A DNA stretch of 64,000 nt, from assembly GCA_038747545.1 (NCBI GenBank), contig JBCDJT010000007.1, forward strand, positions 3,238 through 67,237. The letters are read 5' to 3'. Source of the DNA: JBCCMF01 sp038747545 (GTDB lineage Bacteria; Bacteroidota; Rhodothermia; Rhodothermales; JBCCMF01). Positions 8,745 through 17,190 of the stretch are shown one piece after another. A model generated the notes under the pieces. That model saw nothing but the letters and a program-made list of their open reading frames with translations, was not told the origin of the DNA and searched no databases. Position 1 is the first letter of the stretch, and every line of letters starts with the position of its first letter. A program made the position numbers and the translations under genes.

Positions 8745-10455
8745 TGCCAACCATGTGTGGGCACGTCTGCTGATTGATGAGTTGGTGCGCTGCGGCGTGA
8801 CCACGTTCTTCGTGGCGCCGGGCTCGCGCTCTACGCCCCTCACCGTCGCTGTGGCGCAGCATCCAGAGGCCCACGCCATCGTCCATTTCGACGAGCGCGG
8901 GACCTCCTTCGCAGCCCTCGGCTACGGACGCGCCACGCGGCACCCTGCGGCTTGGATCACTACCTCGGGTACGGCGCTTGCCAATGGCTATCCGGCTGTC
9001 ATCGAAGCCTCCGTCAGCGGCGTACCCATGCTGCTGCTCACCGCCGACCGCCCGCCCGAATTGCGCGACACGGGTGCCAACCAAACCATCGACCAGCCCG
9101 GCATGTACGGCGGCTACGTCCGATGGCAGTTCGACATGCCCGCGCCTTCTGCTGCGGTACCCGCTGCGTTTGTGCTAACCACGGTTGACCAAGCTGTGCA
9201 TCGTGCCACGCAGGAGGGGGGCGGCCCCGTGCATCTGAACTGCATGTTTCGCGAGCCGCTGGCGCCGATCAATGACGGTTTCCACGCAGAGGCGTATCTG
9301 AAGCCCGTCACCGGGTGGCGCAACCATCGCAGCCCGTTTACCCAGTACAGCAGGCCACGCGTTGGGTTGGACGCTTCGGATGCTAAGGCTCTGACGCTCA
9401 CGGTACGCGACGCCCAGCGCGGGCTCGTGGTTTTGGGTGAGCTGGCTACGCGTGATGAGGCCGAAGCGGCCGTCCAGTGGGCAGCACGCCTCGGCTGGCC
9501 CGTCTTCACCGATGTGCTCTCGCAGGCTCGCGGCTTGAGCGGTGACACGCTCATCCGTCACCACGACCTGGTGCTGGCACACCAGGATTTCGCTGGTGCC
9601 CATGCGCCCGACGTCGTCGTGCATTTCGGCCGCAGAGCGACGTCGAAGCGGCTGCTGCAATTTCTGGAGCGGATGCAGCCCACGTATATCTGGGTCAAGA
9701 CCACGCCTGATCGGCTCGACCCGTGCCACCAGACCGCGTGGCAGGTCAAGGCCGACATGGCCTCGTTCTGCGAGCAGGTCCAGCCGGCAGCATCTGCACC
9801 CACTGCATGGACAACGGCGTGGATGGAGGCGGAAGGTCGGGCCGCCGCGCAAGTGAAGGCGCACCTCGAAGCAAGCCAGCAGCTTACCGAGCCCACTGTG
9901 GCACAGGGCATCGCGCAACATATCGACCCGACGCATGGGCTATACCTGGCAGCGAGCATGCCCGTGCGCGATATGGAATTAGTAGGCGGCGCAGTCGATG
10001 CAGCGCTCGTGGTGGCAAACCGGGGCGCGAGTGGCATTGACGGGACGGTGGCATCAGCGGTGGGGCTGGCCGTGGGGTTGCAGCGACCTGTCACGCTGCT
10101 GATGGGCGACTTGGCACTCCTGCACGACCTCAATGCGTTGGCGCTCGTCCGAAGCAGCCCGCAGCCCATCACCATCGTGGTGATCAATAACGACGGGGGC
10201 GGCATCTTCTCGTTTCTGCCGATCGCCCAGCATGAGGACGTGTTTGAGCCCTACTTCGGCACGCCGCACGGGCTCGACTTTGCCCATGCTGCTGCGCAGT
10301 TCGGCCTACGCTATCACCGACCGACGACCACTGAGGCGTTTACGGCAGCATATTGCGAAAGCCTTGCGACGGGATCGGCAGTGATCGAAGTGCAGACGGA
10401 CCGGCTCGAAAACCACGCGCTGCACCAGGCCTTGTTGCGCCTGCTGCAGCTGTGA
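8713..10455 (+). CDS. menD: 2-succinyl-5-enolpyruvyl-6-hydroxy-3-cyclohexene-1-carboxylate synthase (SEPHCHC synthase)
   Basis: This thiamine-diphosphate enzyme joins isochorismate with 2-oxoglutarate-derived succinic semialdehyde. The 580-residue product shows the family motifs VAPGSRSTPLTVA, HFDERGTSFAALG, TTSGTALANGYPAV, TADRPPELRDTGANQTIDQ and a C-terminal ThDP-binding region ending in INNDGGGIFSFLP. The ATG at 8713 overlaps the end of menF by 32 bp. A GTG at 8755 (10 bp after the menF stop) is an alternative that begins directly at WARLLIDEL. Length matches the family. The later men genes are not in the window. Confidence 0.95.
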   Translation: MSSDWTCAAPNANHVWARLLIDELVRCGVTTFFVAPGSRSTPLTVAVAQHPEAHAIVHFDERGTSFAALGYGRATRHPAAWITTSGTALANGYPAVIEASVSGVPMLLLTADRPPELRDTGANQTIDQPGMYGGYVRWQFDMPAPSAAVPAAFVLTTVDQAVHRATQEGGGPVHLNCMFREPLAPINDGFHAEAYLKPVTGWRNHRSPFTQYSRPRVGLDASDAKALTLTVRDAQRGLVVLGELATRDEAEAAVQWAARLGWPVFTDVLSQARGLSGDTLIRHHDLVLAHQDFAGAHAPDVVVHFGRRATSKRLLQFLERMQPTYIWVKTTPDRLDPCHQTAWQVKADMASFCEQVQPAASAPTAWTTAWMEAEGRAAAQVKAHLEASQQLTEPTVAQGIAQHIDPTHGLYLAASMPVRDMELVGGAVDAALVVANRGASGIDGTVASAVGLAVGLQRPVTLLMGDLALLHDLNALALVRSSPQPITIVVINNDGGGIFSFLPIAQHEDVFEPYFGTPHGLDFAHAAAQFGLRYHRPTTTEAFTAAYCESLATGSAVIEVQTDRLENHALHQALLRLLQL

Positions 10456-10577
10456 CGATGATGTTAAATGTTGGATAGAGGCTGAGTGGTAGCGCTATCA
10501 GCGTTGAACCCTCGATGTATCATGGGGTGAAAGCTGCGAATCCGTGTTCCACCACTTAACAAACCCTCCTCCGAACC

Positions 10578-11192
10578 ATGAAGAAATCCCTCTCCTTCCT
10601 TACGATGGCCCTGCTCATCGTAGCCGTCAGCGCTTGCGGCGACGGCGTGGGCGATGCCCCACAAGCCACCACAGGCGACGCCGTAGCCGCGGATGCTGCC
10701 GCCACTGGCGTGTCCTACACCATCGACACAGAGGCCAGCGCACTCAACTGGCGCGGCGCTAAAGTCACCGACGCACACGACGGCGGCTTCAACGCCTTCA
10801 GCGGCACCATCATGGTGGATGGCGAAACGGTCACCGGGGTCGAGATCGAAGTGGACATGACGTCCATGTGGAGTGACAACGAGCGGTTGACGGGCCACCT
10901 GATGTCCGAAGACTTCTTCGAGGTCGAGACCTACCCGAAAGGGCTGTTCGCACTCACCAGCATTACCCCTGGCGACTCCCTGCACACCGCCATGGGCAAC
11001 CTCACCATGCTCGATTCCACGCGAGGCATCTCGTTCCCCGTGGACGTGGCCGTCGTGGACGAGAACACCGTCACCGCCAGCGCCGACTTTATCATCGATC
11101 GCCAAGAGTGGGGCATTTCCTACCCTGGCCGTCCTGACGACCTGATCTCTGACGACGTCCGCATTATGTTTGACGTGACGGCTCGCAAGTAA
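10578..11192 (+). CDS. YceI-family lipoprotein
   Basis: The 204-residue protein has a lipoprotein signal peptide with the lipobox VSAC at Cys20, then a low-complexity Ala/Thr linker. A YceI beta-barrel domain follows from about residue 48 (YTIDTEASALNWRGAKVTDA, then FSGTIMVDG, LTGHLMSEDFFEVETYP and a C-terminal FIIDRQEWGISY). YceI domains bind isoprenoid-like or polyprenyl lipids in a central cavity. Proximity to menaquinone genes is suggestive but not proof of a quinone ligand. It is followed by a strong dyad at 11226-11259 and is convergent with mpl. Confidence 0.92.
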   Translation: MKKSLSFLTMALLIVAVSACGDGVGDAPQATTGDAVAADAAATGVSYTIDTEASALNWRGAKVTDAHDGGFNAFSGTIMVDGETVTGVEIEVDMTSMWSDNERLTGHLMSEDFFEVETYPKGLFALTSITPGDSLHTAMGNLTMLDSTRGISFPVDVAVVDENTVTASADFIIDRQEWGISYPGRPDDLISDDVRIMFDVTARK

Positions 11193-11225
11193 GCGGTCTG
11201 CCCTCGAACCGCTCTACAGCGCTCC

Positions 11226-11259
11226 AGCCGGAGTCCGACCAACGTGCCGGGCTCCGGCT
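11226..11259. terminator. Probable bidirectional terminator between the YceI gene and mpl
   Basis: AGCCGGAG (11226-11233) pairs with CTCCGGCT (11252-11259). Inner bases extend the stem to 12 bp with one G-T wobble around a 10-base loop. It lies between two convergent gene ends. There is no long U run on either side, so strength is uncertain. Confidence 0.5.
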
Positions 11260-11310
11260 TCGCCGTTTACAGCGCTTGGCGTGCGAGCCAGCGCGCACTC
11301 AACGGCCCCC

Positions 11311-12783
11311 TCAGCCCTCGGAGAGTGCATCCAGGAAGCGCGCGTGGATGTTGCCGAAGCCGCCATTGCTCATGATGAGCACGACGTCGCCCGGTTGAAC
11401 GGCATCCAGCAAAGCAGGCAAGACCTCGTCGGCGCCAGCATGCTGCGAGGCTGCTGCGCCGCGCGCGGTGATGGTAGCAACTACGGCATCGGTGTCCATG
11501 AAGCGGCTGGGGTCGTCGTTGTGGCGGAACGGCGGCGTGCTGATAAGCACGCGTGCCGCCGCGTCGAACGCCTCGCCGTACGGGGTTTCGAAGAGCTTGC
11601 GGCGGCTGGAGTTGGAACGCGGCTCAAACACCGCCACCAGCCGACGCTTGGGCCACCGCTCGCGCACAGCCCGCGTCGTCTCGCGCACAGCGGTGGGGTG
11701 GTGGGCAAAGTCGTCAAGGACGAGCACCCCGGCGGCTTCGCCCCGCACTTCCTGGCGGCGCTTCATGCCTTTGAACGACGCGAATCCATCGGCGAGCGCC
11801 ATCGGCAAGACCCCTTCGTGAAGGGCGATAGCGCTCACGGCCAGGGCGTTGCGCAGGTTGTGCCGCCCGCTCATCGGCAGCATAATGGATGCGACCGCCG
11901 TACCTTCTACCACCAGCGTGAACCGTTGGCCGCCTTCCACGGGGGTAATGTCGGCAGCCGTGACATCCCAATCGCCGTCGAGCCCGTATGTTCGAACAGC
12001 GGCGCTTGTGTGGACAGCCAAGGCCCGGACGGGCGCCTCGTCGGCACAAAGCACCATGATACCGTCGGGGGCAACGGTGCCCGCAAAGGCCTCGAAGGCT
12101 GCACGGTAATCGTCCCAGTCGCTGTAAATGTCTGCGTGGTCGAACTCCATGGACGTGACAATGGCGCTGGACGGCACGTAATGCATGAATTTGGGGCGCT
12201 TGTCGAAGTAGGCACTGTCGTACTCGTCGCCTTCGATGACAAAGTGCTTGCCCCCGCCCACCGCGTAGCTGACGTTGCCATTGACCATCACACCGCCCAC
12301 GAGAAAGCCGGGATCGAGCCCTGCCGAGCGTAGCACATGCACCAGCATGCCCGTGGTCGTCGTCTTGCCGTGGGTGCCCGCCACGACCAGCGACGTGGCA
12401 TCTTGCAGGAAGAAGTGGGCCAACGTCTCCGGCATCGAGAGCTGCGCCAAGCCTTGGTCGCGGGCATAGGCTGCCTCGGGGTGTGTGGGCGTACACGCGT
12501 TGCCTACGATGACGAGGTCGGGGGCGGGCGTGAGGTTGTCGGCGGAGAAGCCTTTGGCAACGGGGATGTCCATCTCAGCCAGCCGCGTACTCATGGGCGG
12601 GTAGACGTTCTGATCGGACCCGCGCACAGCGTAGCCCGCTTCTTTCAGCAGGCCCGCTAGCGCGCCCATCCCCGTACCGCAGATGCCCACGAGATGCACA
12701 CTGCGCAGGCTGTTGGCCTCCGGCGGGGCAGGGCGGTCGAAGATGCGCAGGTGCGCATCGGGGAAATCTGTGAGTTTCTTCAT
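11311..12783 (-). CDS. mpl: UDP-N-acetylmuramate:L-alanyl-gamma-D-glutamyl-meso-diaminopimelate ligase (Mpl)
   Basis: Mpl recycles cell-wall tripeptide by ligating it to UDP-MurNAc in the cytoplasm. The chosen start (MKKLTDFPDAHLRIFD) gives 490 residues, close to the family norm. The frame stays open to 12882 but that leader shows no domain. Visible motifs are the UDP-binding loop VGICGTGMGALAGLL, an ATP P-loop GTHGKTTTTGML, EGDEYDSAYFDKRPKF, EFDHADIYSD and the C-terminal DDFAHHPTAVRETT. MurC shares this fold, but the YDSAYFDKRPKF segment and the DDFAHHP motif fit Mpl. It is convergent with the YceI gene. Confidence 0.9.
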   Translation of the reverse strand: MKKLTDFPDAHLRIFDRPAPPEANSLRSVHLVGICGTGMGALAGLLKEAGYAVRGSDQNVYPPMSTRLAEMDIPVAKGFSADNLTPAPDLVIVGNACTPTHPEAAYARDQGLAQLSMPETLAHFFLQDATSLVVAGTHGKTTTTGMLVHVLRSAGLDPGFLVGGVMVNGNVSYAVGGGKHFVIEGDEYDSAYFDKRPKFMHYVPSSAIVTSMEFDHADIYSDWDDYRAAFEAFAGTVAPDGIMVLCADEAPVRALAVHTSAAVRTYGLDGDWDVTAADITPVEGGQRFTLVVEGTAVASIMLPMSGRHNLRNALAVSAIALHEGVLPMALADGFASFKGMKRRQEVRGEAAGVLVLDDFAHHPTAVRETTRAVRERWPKRRLVAVFEPRSNSSRRKLFETPYGEAFDAAARVLISTPPFRHNDDPSRFMDTDAVVATITARGAAASQHAGADEVLPALLDAVQPGDVVLIMSNGGFGNIHARFLDALSEG

Positions 12784-12891
12784 AGATTGAGCAGGCGTCA
12801 GTAAGGGCGGTGCCGTGCGAAAAGCACCACGCGACGGTGCCGTTTTCCGAACGTTTGGCTCAAGATAGGGCCACCACAGCACCTGCGGCCC

Positions 12892-13848
12892 ATGCGTGTC
12901 CCACTACTTATTGTCGTCTTCATCTGGGGCTGTACAGGTCCGCCCCCCACGACGGAGCCGCAGCTCCCACCTCCCGGCGATGCGCCCTTTCTCGTCGTGC
13001 TGGGCATCGGTCAGGACGGCGGTGTCCCGCAGGCGGGCCATACCGCAGACGATGGCTGGAGCGATCCATCGAAACGCCGCCATGTGGTATCGCTGGCCGT
13101 GGTGGATCCGCTATCGCAACAGCGCTGGCTGTTCGACGCGACGCCCGACCTGCCCGAGCAACTGTATCACCTCGACCAAATAGCCCCTACCGATGCGCCG
13201 AAGCCAGGCCTTGCAGGCGTTTTTATCACGCATGCACACATGGGGCACTACACGGGGCTGATGTACTTTGGGCACGAGGTGATGGGCACGCAGCGGGTGC
13301 CCGTCTTCGCGATGCCGCGCATGACGGACTTCCTGCGCACCAACGGTCCGTGGAGCCAACTCGTCCGCTACGACAACATCGACCTGCGCGGATTGCGTGC
13401 CGACAGCGCCGTGGTCATCAACGAACGCCTGCGCGTGACGCCGCTGCTGGTGCCGCACCGGCAGGAGTTCAGCGAGGTGGTCGGCTTCCGCATTGAGGGG
13501 CCGACGGCCAGCGCACTCTTCATCCCCGACATCGACAGCTGGGAGGACTGGGACGCCGAAGGCACGCGCATCGAAGACGAGATCGCCAAGGTGGATGTGG
13601 CCTATCTCGACGCCACGTTCTATGCCAACGGCGAGATCCCTGGGCGCGACATGAGTGGCTTCCCGCATCCGTTCATCACGCACAGCATGGAGCGCTTCGC
13701 CGACCTGCCTGCCGCGGAGAAGGCAAAGGTGCGCTTCATCCATCTCAACCATACCAACCCGGCCCTCTGGGAAGGCACCAAGGCACGACAGACCATCGCC
13801 GAGAACGGCTTCCGCGTGGCCGAGGAAGGAGAGTGGGTCGGACTATGA
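12892..13848 (+). CDS. PqqB-like MBL-fold hydrolase, lipoprotein
   Basis: The 318-residue protein begins with a short lipoprotein signal (IVVFIWGC, lipid Cys near residue 14) followed by a proline/threonine linker. The metallo-beta-lactamase fold shows VLGIGQDGGVPQAG, then FITHAHMGHYTGL in place of the canonical HxHxDH, then HRQEFSEVVGF, FIPDID and a terminal FIHLNHTNP. This HxHxGH pattern and the opening motif are typical of PqqB-like proteins. No other pqq gene is nearby, so a PQQ role is not supported. It probably acts as an envelope-bound hydrolase of unknown substrate. Its end overlaps the convergent LOG gene by six bases. Confidence 0.82.
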   Translation: MRVPLLIVVFIWGCTGPPPTTEPQLPPPGDAPFLVVLGIGQDGGVPQAGHTADDGWSDPSKRRHVVSLAVVDPLSQQRWLFDATPDLPEQLYHLDQIAPTDAPKPGLAGVFITHAHMGHYTGLMYFGHEVMGTQRVPVFAMPRMTDFLRTNGPWSQLVRYDNIDLRGLRADSAVVINERLRVTPLLVPHRQEFSEVVGFRIEGPTASALFIPDIDSWEDWDAEGTRIEDEIAKVDVAYLDATFYANGEIPGRDMSGFPHPFITHSMERFADLPAAEKAKVRFIHLNHTNPALWEGTKARQTIAENGFRVAEEGEWVGL

Positions 13849-14820
13849 CGCCGACGCGGGCTCAAACGCCTCGATAAAGGCGGCGGCCTCATCGATGTCG
13901 TCGGTGAGGAGCACGTAGCGGTCGAAGCGTTCACGCCCGAACAGGGCGCTGAGGACGTCGGCCACGGGGTAGCGATGCGTCCAGTAGTCGATGTCGAGCA
14001 GGACCATCGGGCTGAAGTGGTCGAACGTCTCGTAGTAATTCTGGGCGCCGTCTTGGAAGATTTCCTGGATGGTGCCCGCACGCCCGGGGGCGAATACAAT
14101 CCCTTGCTGGGCGATGGCGAGAAGCCCATCCTCGCGGATGCTGTTCTGGAAATACTTGGCGATGTGCGAGGCGAGCGGCGTGCTGGGCTCATGGCCGTAG
14201 TGCCATGTGGGCACCGCTAGGCTCGCGGGCTTGTGGGCGACCCGCTGGCTGATGGCGAGCGCCGGGGCGAACCACGCGTGTGCGGCGGCCACGAGTGCTG
14301 GATCTACCGAGCCATCAGGTGAAACAATAGCGCTCAGGTTGGGCACCTTCGGCACGGCGCGCAACGCGCCGATGGCGCCATCCAACGCGGCATCGGCGAG
14401 GTTGGCGTGCGCTACGCCGAGGTGTGCGGCTTCCATCGCGCCAGGGCCGCCGCCTGTGCAGAGCAGCATGCCGCTGCGCGCCAGCCGACGCGCCAGCCGC
14501 GCCACATCAGCATAGCTGGCCGAGTCGCGCGCGAGCTTGTGCCCACCCATCACCGCCGCGACTTTGTTCGGCTGCAGCAGCGGTTGCATGGCCTGCGTGA
14601 TCGAGTGGTCGTGCAGCGACTGCATCATGGCCGCATACGGATGGCGGTGCTTGGTGCGCCCCGCGCCGACGTAGTGGCGGTAGATCGCGAAGTCAGGCGT
14701 GGCTGCGAACGACGCCGGGGCCCGCGCATCGAAACCTGCAAAAAGCTGCGCCGCATCGTACAGCGACCAGCGAAGAGGGGCAAACGGCAGCGCCGCCGCG
14801 TCGGAGGGAGGTGTTATCAT
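13843..14820 (-). CDS. LOG-family protein (lysine decarboxylase-like, Rossmann fold)
   Basis: The chosen ATG at 14820 gives 325 residues. It overlaps the stop of the upstream DinB gene as ATGA, which supports both the start and co-translation. The LOG signature GGGPGAMEA and the second motif PGRAGTIQE are both present, the latter deviating slightly from the usual PGGxGTxxE. LOG proteins are phosphoribohydrolases acting on nucleoside monophosphates, including cytokinin ribotides in some cases. The protein is longer than the usual 180-200 residues, with an N-terminal extension of about 100 residues. It belongs to the long LOG-like group whose substrate is unsettled. Confidence 0.85.
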   Translation of the reverse strand: MITPPSDAAALPFAPLRWSLYDAAQLFAGFDARAPASFAATPDFAIYRHYVGAGRTKHRHPYAAMMQSLHDHSITQAMQPLLQPNKVAAVMGGHKLARDSASYADVARLARRLARSGMLLCTGGGPGAMEAAHLGVAHANLADAALDGAIGALRAVPKVPNLSAIVSPDGSVDPALVAAAHAWFAPALAISQRVAHKPASLAVPTWHYGHEPSTPLASHIAKYFQNSIREDGLLAIAQQGIVFAPGRAGTIQEIFQDGAQNYYETFDHFSPMVLLDIDYWTHRYPVADVLSALFGRERFDRYVLLTDDIDEAAAFIEAFEPASAS

Positions 14821-15287
14821 GCAGCGAGGGCGAGGGCTTGGGAAATTTGATCCAGATGGTGCTGGTTGTGCCACGCGACCTTGTCGAACTCATCTTGAAG
14901 TGTACGGCGGCCCGTCTCGCTATGGACGAAAGGTAGATGTCCGTCGCGTTCGTAGTGCTGCGTGGCATAGTAGATGACGCCCTCACGGGTCGAACGGTAG
15001 AGCGACCGCGAAAGCGCCAAGGGACGTGTGGCATAATCAAGCCCGCCCGCCCAGGCGTCTTGGTCGAAACCCCAGATAACTTGGCCGGGCTTGCTGATGA
15101 CACGGCGGATGCGGTCGAAGAGCACGGTCTCGGCATCGGCGAGGTGGTGCAGCAGGTATCGGATGTTCCACTTGCCGGGCGCATAGGTGAGCACGAGGTC
15201 GGTAGTGCTGCGTTCGAAGTGCGCGAGCGTCACATCGCGCGTGTGGCTCAGCTGGGCGAGCAGGTGAGGGGCGGATGGCATCGGCAT
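14817..15287 (-). CDS. DinB-family protein
   Basis: The 157-residue product (start at 15287, MPMPSAPHLLAQL; the frame is open to 15335) is a four-helix-bundle DinB/YfiT-type protein. It shows the typical features WNIRYLLHHLADAE and a C-terminal HNQHHLDQISQAL. These histidines form the usual metal site. Family members include thiol transferases and proteins of unknown function. It is followed by the LOG gene with a 4-bp ATGA overlap, so the pair is probably one transcript. Function is not assignable beyond the fold. Confidence 0.87.
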   Translation of the reverse strand: MPMPSAPHLLAQLSHTRDVTLAHFERSTTDLVLTYAPGKWNIRYLLHHLADAETVLFDRIRRVISKPGQVIWGFDQDAWAGGLDYATRPLALSRSLYRSTREGVIYYATQHYERDGHLPFVHSETGRRTLQDEFDKVAWHNQHHLDQISQALALAA

Positions 15288-15378
15288 CGGCGAAGGTGAA
15301 CGGCGTATCGCAAAGATAACGGCTTGCTCCAGCACCCGCCGTGCGAAAAGTCAAGTAAAAGAAAGCGCTTCCCGTCTC

Positions 15379-15386
15379 TATATTTG
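15379..15386 (+). promoter_or_regulatory. Bacteroidota-type promoter -7 box upstream of amtB
   Basis: TATATTTG at this position matches the TAnnTTTG consensus used by the primary sigma factor of Bacteroidota. It lies 83 bases before the amtB start in a short AT-richer stretch of otherwise GC-rich DNA. No clear -33 TTTG element was seen. Confidence 0.45.
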
Positions 15387-15468
15387 GTTTCATGACTATG
15401 GCATTCAGGGGGTTCAGCTTAATACTTTAGGCGAAGTGCCGTTTCCCCCCACCTACCTCCTCACTACC

Positions 15469-16785
15469 ATGATACGCAGAGGTGTATTCCTCCTAGCAGG
15501 CCTGTGTCTCTTGACCACGCCTGGCGTCCATGCGCAAGACGCCGGAGCCATCAGCGCTGCCGACACCGCCTGGATGCTCGTCGCTACCGCGCTTGTGCTC
15601 CTCATGACGCCAGCACTGGCGTTCTTTTATGGCGGGCTTGTGCGTGCCAAGAATGCCCTCAACACGATGATGATGAGCTTCGTGGCGCTGGGCCTCTCCG
15701 GCGTGCTGTGGGTGGCGCTTGGCTACAGCCTTGCGTTCGGCGAAGGCAACAGCTTCATCGGCGACCTGTCGATGGCGTTCCTGAGCGGCGTAGGCCTGGA
15801 GGGAGGCGGCCACGGTGCCTATCCGCACCTGCTGTTCATGGCGTTCCAGGGCACCTTCTTCATCATCACTGCTGCGCTGATCTCGGGCGCCGTCGTAGAG
15901 CGGATGCGGTTTAGCGCTTACGTGCTGTTCATCGCGTTCTGGGGACTGCTCGTCTACGCACCTGTGGCCCACTGGGTATGGGGCGGCGGCTGGATTGCCG
16001 ACCTCGACGCGCTCGACTTTGCGGGGGGCGCCGTGGTCCACGTCAACGCCGCTGCCGCGGCTGTGGTGGCCGCGCTCATGCTGAAGCCGCGCAAGGACTA
16101 CGGGCGGCAAGCGCTGCTGCCGCACAACGTGCCGTTCGTGCTACTCGGCGCCGGGCTGCTCTGGTTTGGCTGGTTCGGCTTCAATGGCGGCAGCGCCCTC
16201 GCCGCCGACGGTATCGCAGGGCTCGCCTTCGTCAACACCATGCTGGCGCCGGGGGCTACGCTCGTGCTCTGGGCTATCCTTGACTACGTGCGCAATGGGC
16301 ACGTCACCGCCGTCGGAACGGCCACGGCCATCGTGGTGGGGCTGGTAGCCATTACACCCGCAGCGGGCTTCGTCGGGCCGATCTCAGCGGTGCTGATCGG
16401 CGCGATCGCCACGTTCCCCAGCTACTTTGCCATCGACTGGCGCGCCCGGAGCGGCTTCGACGACTCGCTGGATGTGTTTGCCGCCCACGGCATTGGCGGC
16501 ATCACAGGCGCGCTCCTGACGGGCGTCTTTGCTTCGACGGCTTGGGGCAGTGCATCAGGACTCATCGAGGGCAACGGCATCCAGGTAGGCATCCAGGCGC
16601 TCTCCATCGTCGTCGTGTTCATCTACAGCGGCGGGCTTACCTTTGTCATCCTCAACACCATCAACCTGTTCATCCCAATCCGTGTGGAGCGCAAAGAAGA
16701 AGCCTTCGGCATGGACGTGGTGAACCACGGTGAGCAAGGCTACACGACCGGTGAAGGCGCTGTGCTCGTCCGCATCGACGACTAA
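15469..16785 (+). CDS. amtB: Ammonium transporter AmtB
   Basis: The 438-residue protein starts with a cleavable signal peptide (MIRRGVFLLAGLCLL to VHAQ) and then about eleven membrane helices, as usual for Amt. The frame also allows an upstream start at 15436. Motifs are FFYGGLVRAKNALNTMMMSF, AGGAVVHVNAAAAAVVAAL (first pore histidine) and FAAHGIGGITGALLTGVFAS (second pore histidine). The protein conducts ammonia/ammonium across the inner membrane. glnB follows 31 bp later on the same strand, the classical pairing in which PII blocks the channel under nitrogen-replete conditions. Confidence 0.96.
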   Translation: MIRRGVFLLAGLCLLTTPGVHAQDAGAISAADTAWMLVATALVLLMTPALAFFYGGLVRAKNALNTMMMSFVALGLSGVLWVALGYSLAFGEGNSFIGDLSMAFLSGVGLEGGGHGAYPHLLFMAFQGTFFIITAALISGAVVERMRFSAYVLFIAFWGLLVYAPVAHWVWGGGWIADLDALDFAGGAVVHVNAAAAAVVAALMLKPRKDYGRQALLPHNVPFVLLGAGLLWFGWFGFNGGSALAADGIAGLAFVNTMLAPGATLVLWAILDYVRNGHVTAVGTATAIVVGLVAITPAAGFVGPISAVLIGAIATFPSYFAIDWRARSGFDDSLDVFAAHGIGGITGALLTGVFASTAWGSASGLIEGNGIQVGIQALSIVVVFIYSGGLTFVILNTINLFIPIRVERKEEAFGMDVVNHGEQGYTTGEGAVLVRIDD

Positions 16786-16816
16786 CGTCGCACGCTACAA
16801 CGCAAAGGAATCAACG

Positions 16817-17170
16817 ATGAAACTGATTAAAGCGATTATCCGGCGCGAGCAACTCAATAGTGTGCTCAAGGCACTATTTGCCATCGATGTTAAGGGGATT
16901 ACCGTGGTCGATGTGCGCGGCCACGGCGGAGAGACGGAGCGCATCGAGACGTACCGCGGCATGCGCGTCAAGATGGAACTGACCGAAAAGGTGATGCTCG
17001 AAATTGGCCTCTCGGAGCCCTTCGTCGATACAACGGTCAAGGCCATCATGGAAGCGGCGCGCACGGGCGAGGTCGGCGATGGCAAGATCTTCGTTCTGCC
17101 CATCGACAAGGTGTACCGCATCCGCACGGGGGAGGAAGACCGTGCAGCGGTGACGCCCGTCGAGAGCTAG
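16817..17170 (+). CDS. glnB: PII nitrogen regulatory protein
   Basis: The 117-residue protein (MKLIKAIIRREQLN) is a full-length PII trimer subunit with GDGKIFVLPIDKVYRIRTGEE at its C-terminal end. That region holds the ATP/2-oxoglutarate-binding elements. The frame stays open upstream to 16730 but the PII start is unambiguous. In the T-loop, Tyr46 (ETYRG) is kept. The position of the uridylylated Tyr51 of E. coli GlnB is Val51 (GMRVKM), so control by GlnD uridylylation is unlikely and ligand binding alone may act. It directly follows amtB, so GlnK would be an equally apt name. Confidence 0.93.
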   Translation: MKLIKAIIRREQLNSVLKALFAIDVKGITVVDVRGHGGETERIETYRGMRVKMELTEKVMLEIGLSEPFVDTTVKAIMEAARTGEVGDGKIFVLPIDKVYRIRTGEEDRAAVTPVES

Positions 17171-17190
17171 CGCCTGCGCCTTGGGCGAGG

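Noticed and set aside
11281..12333. Long open frame antisense to mpl (350 codons)
   Set aside because: It mirrors the GC-rich mpl gene and has no recognisable domain or start context.
12892..13848. PQQ biosynthesis gene pqqB
   Set aside because: Only the fold matches; no other pqq gene and a lipoprotein signal argue against that role.
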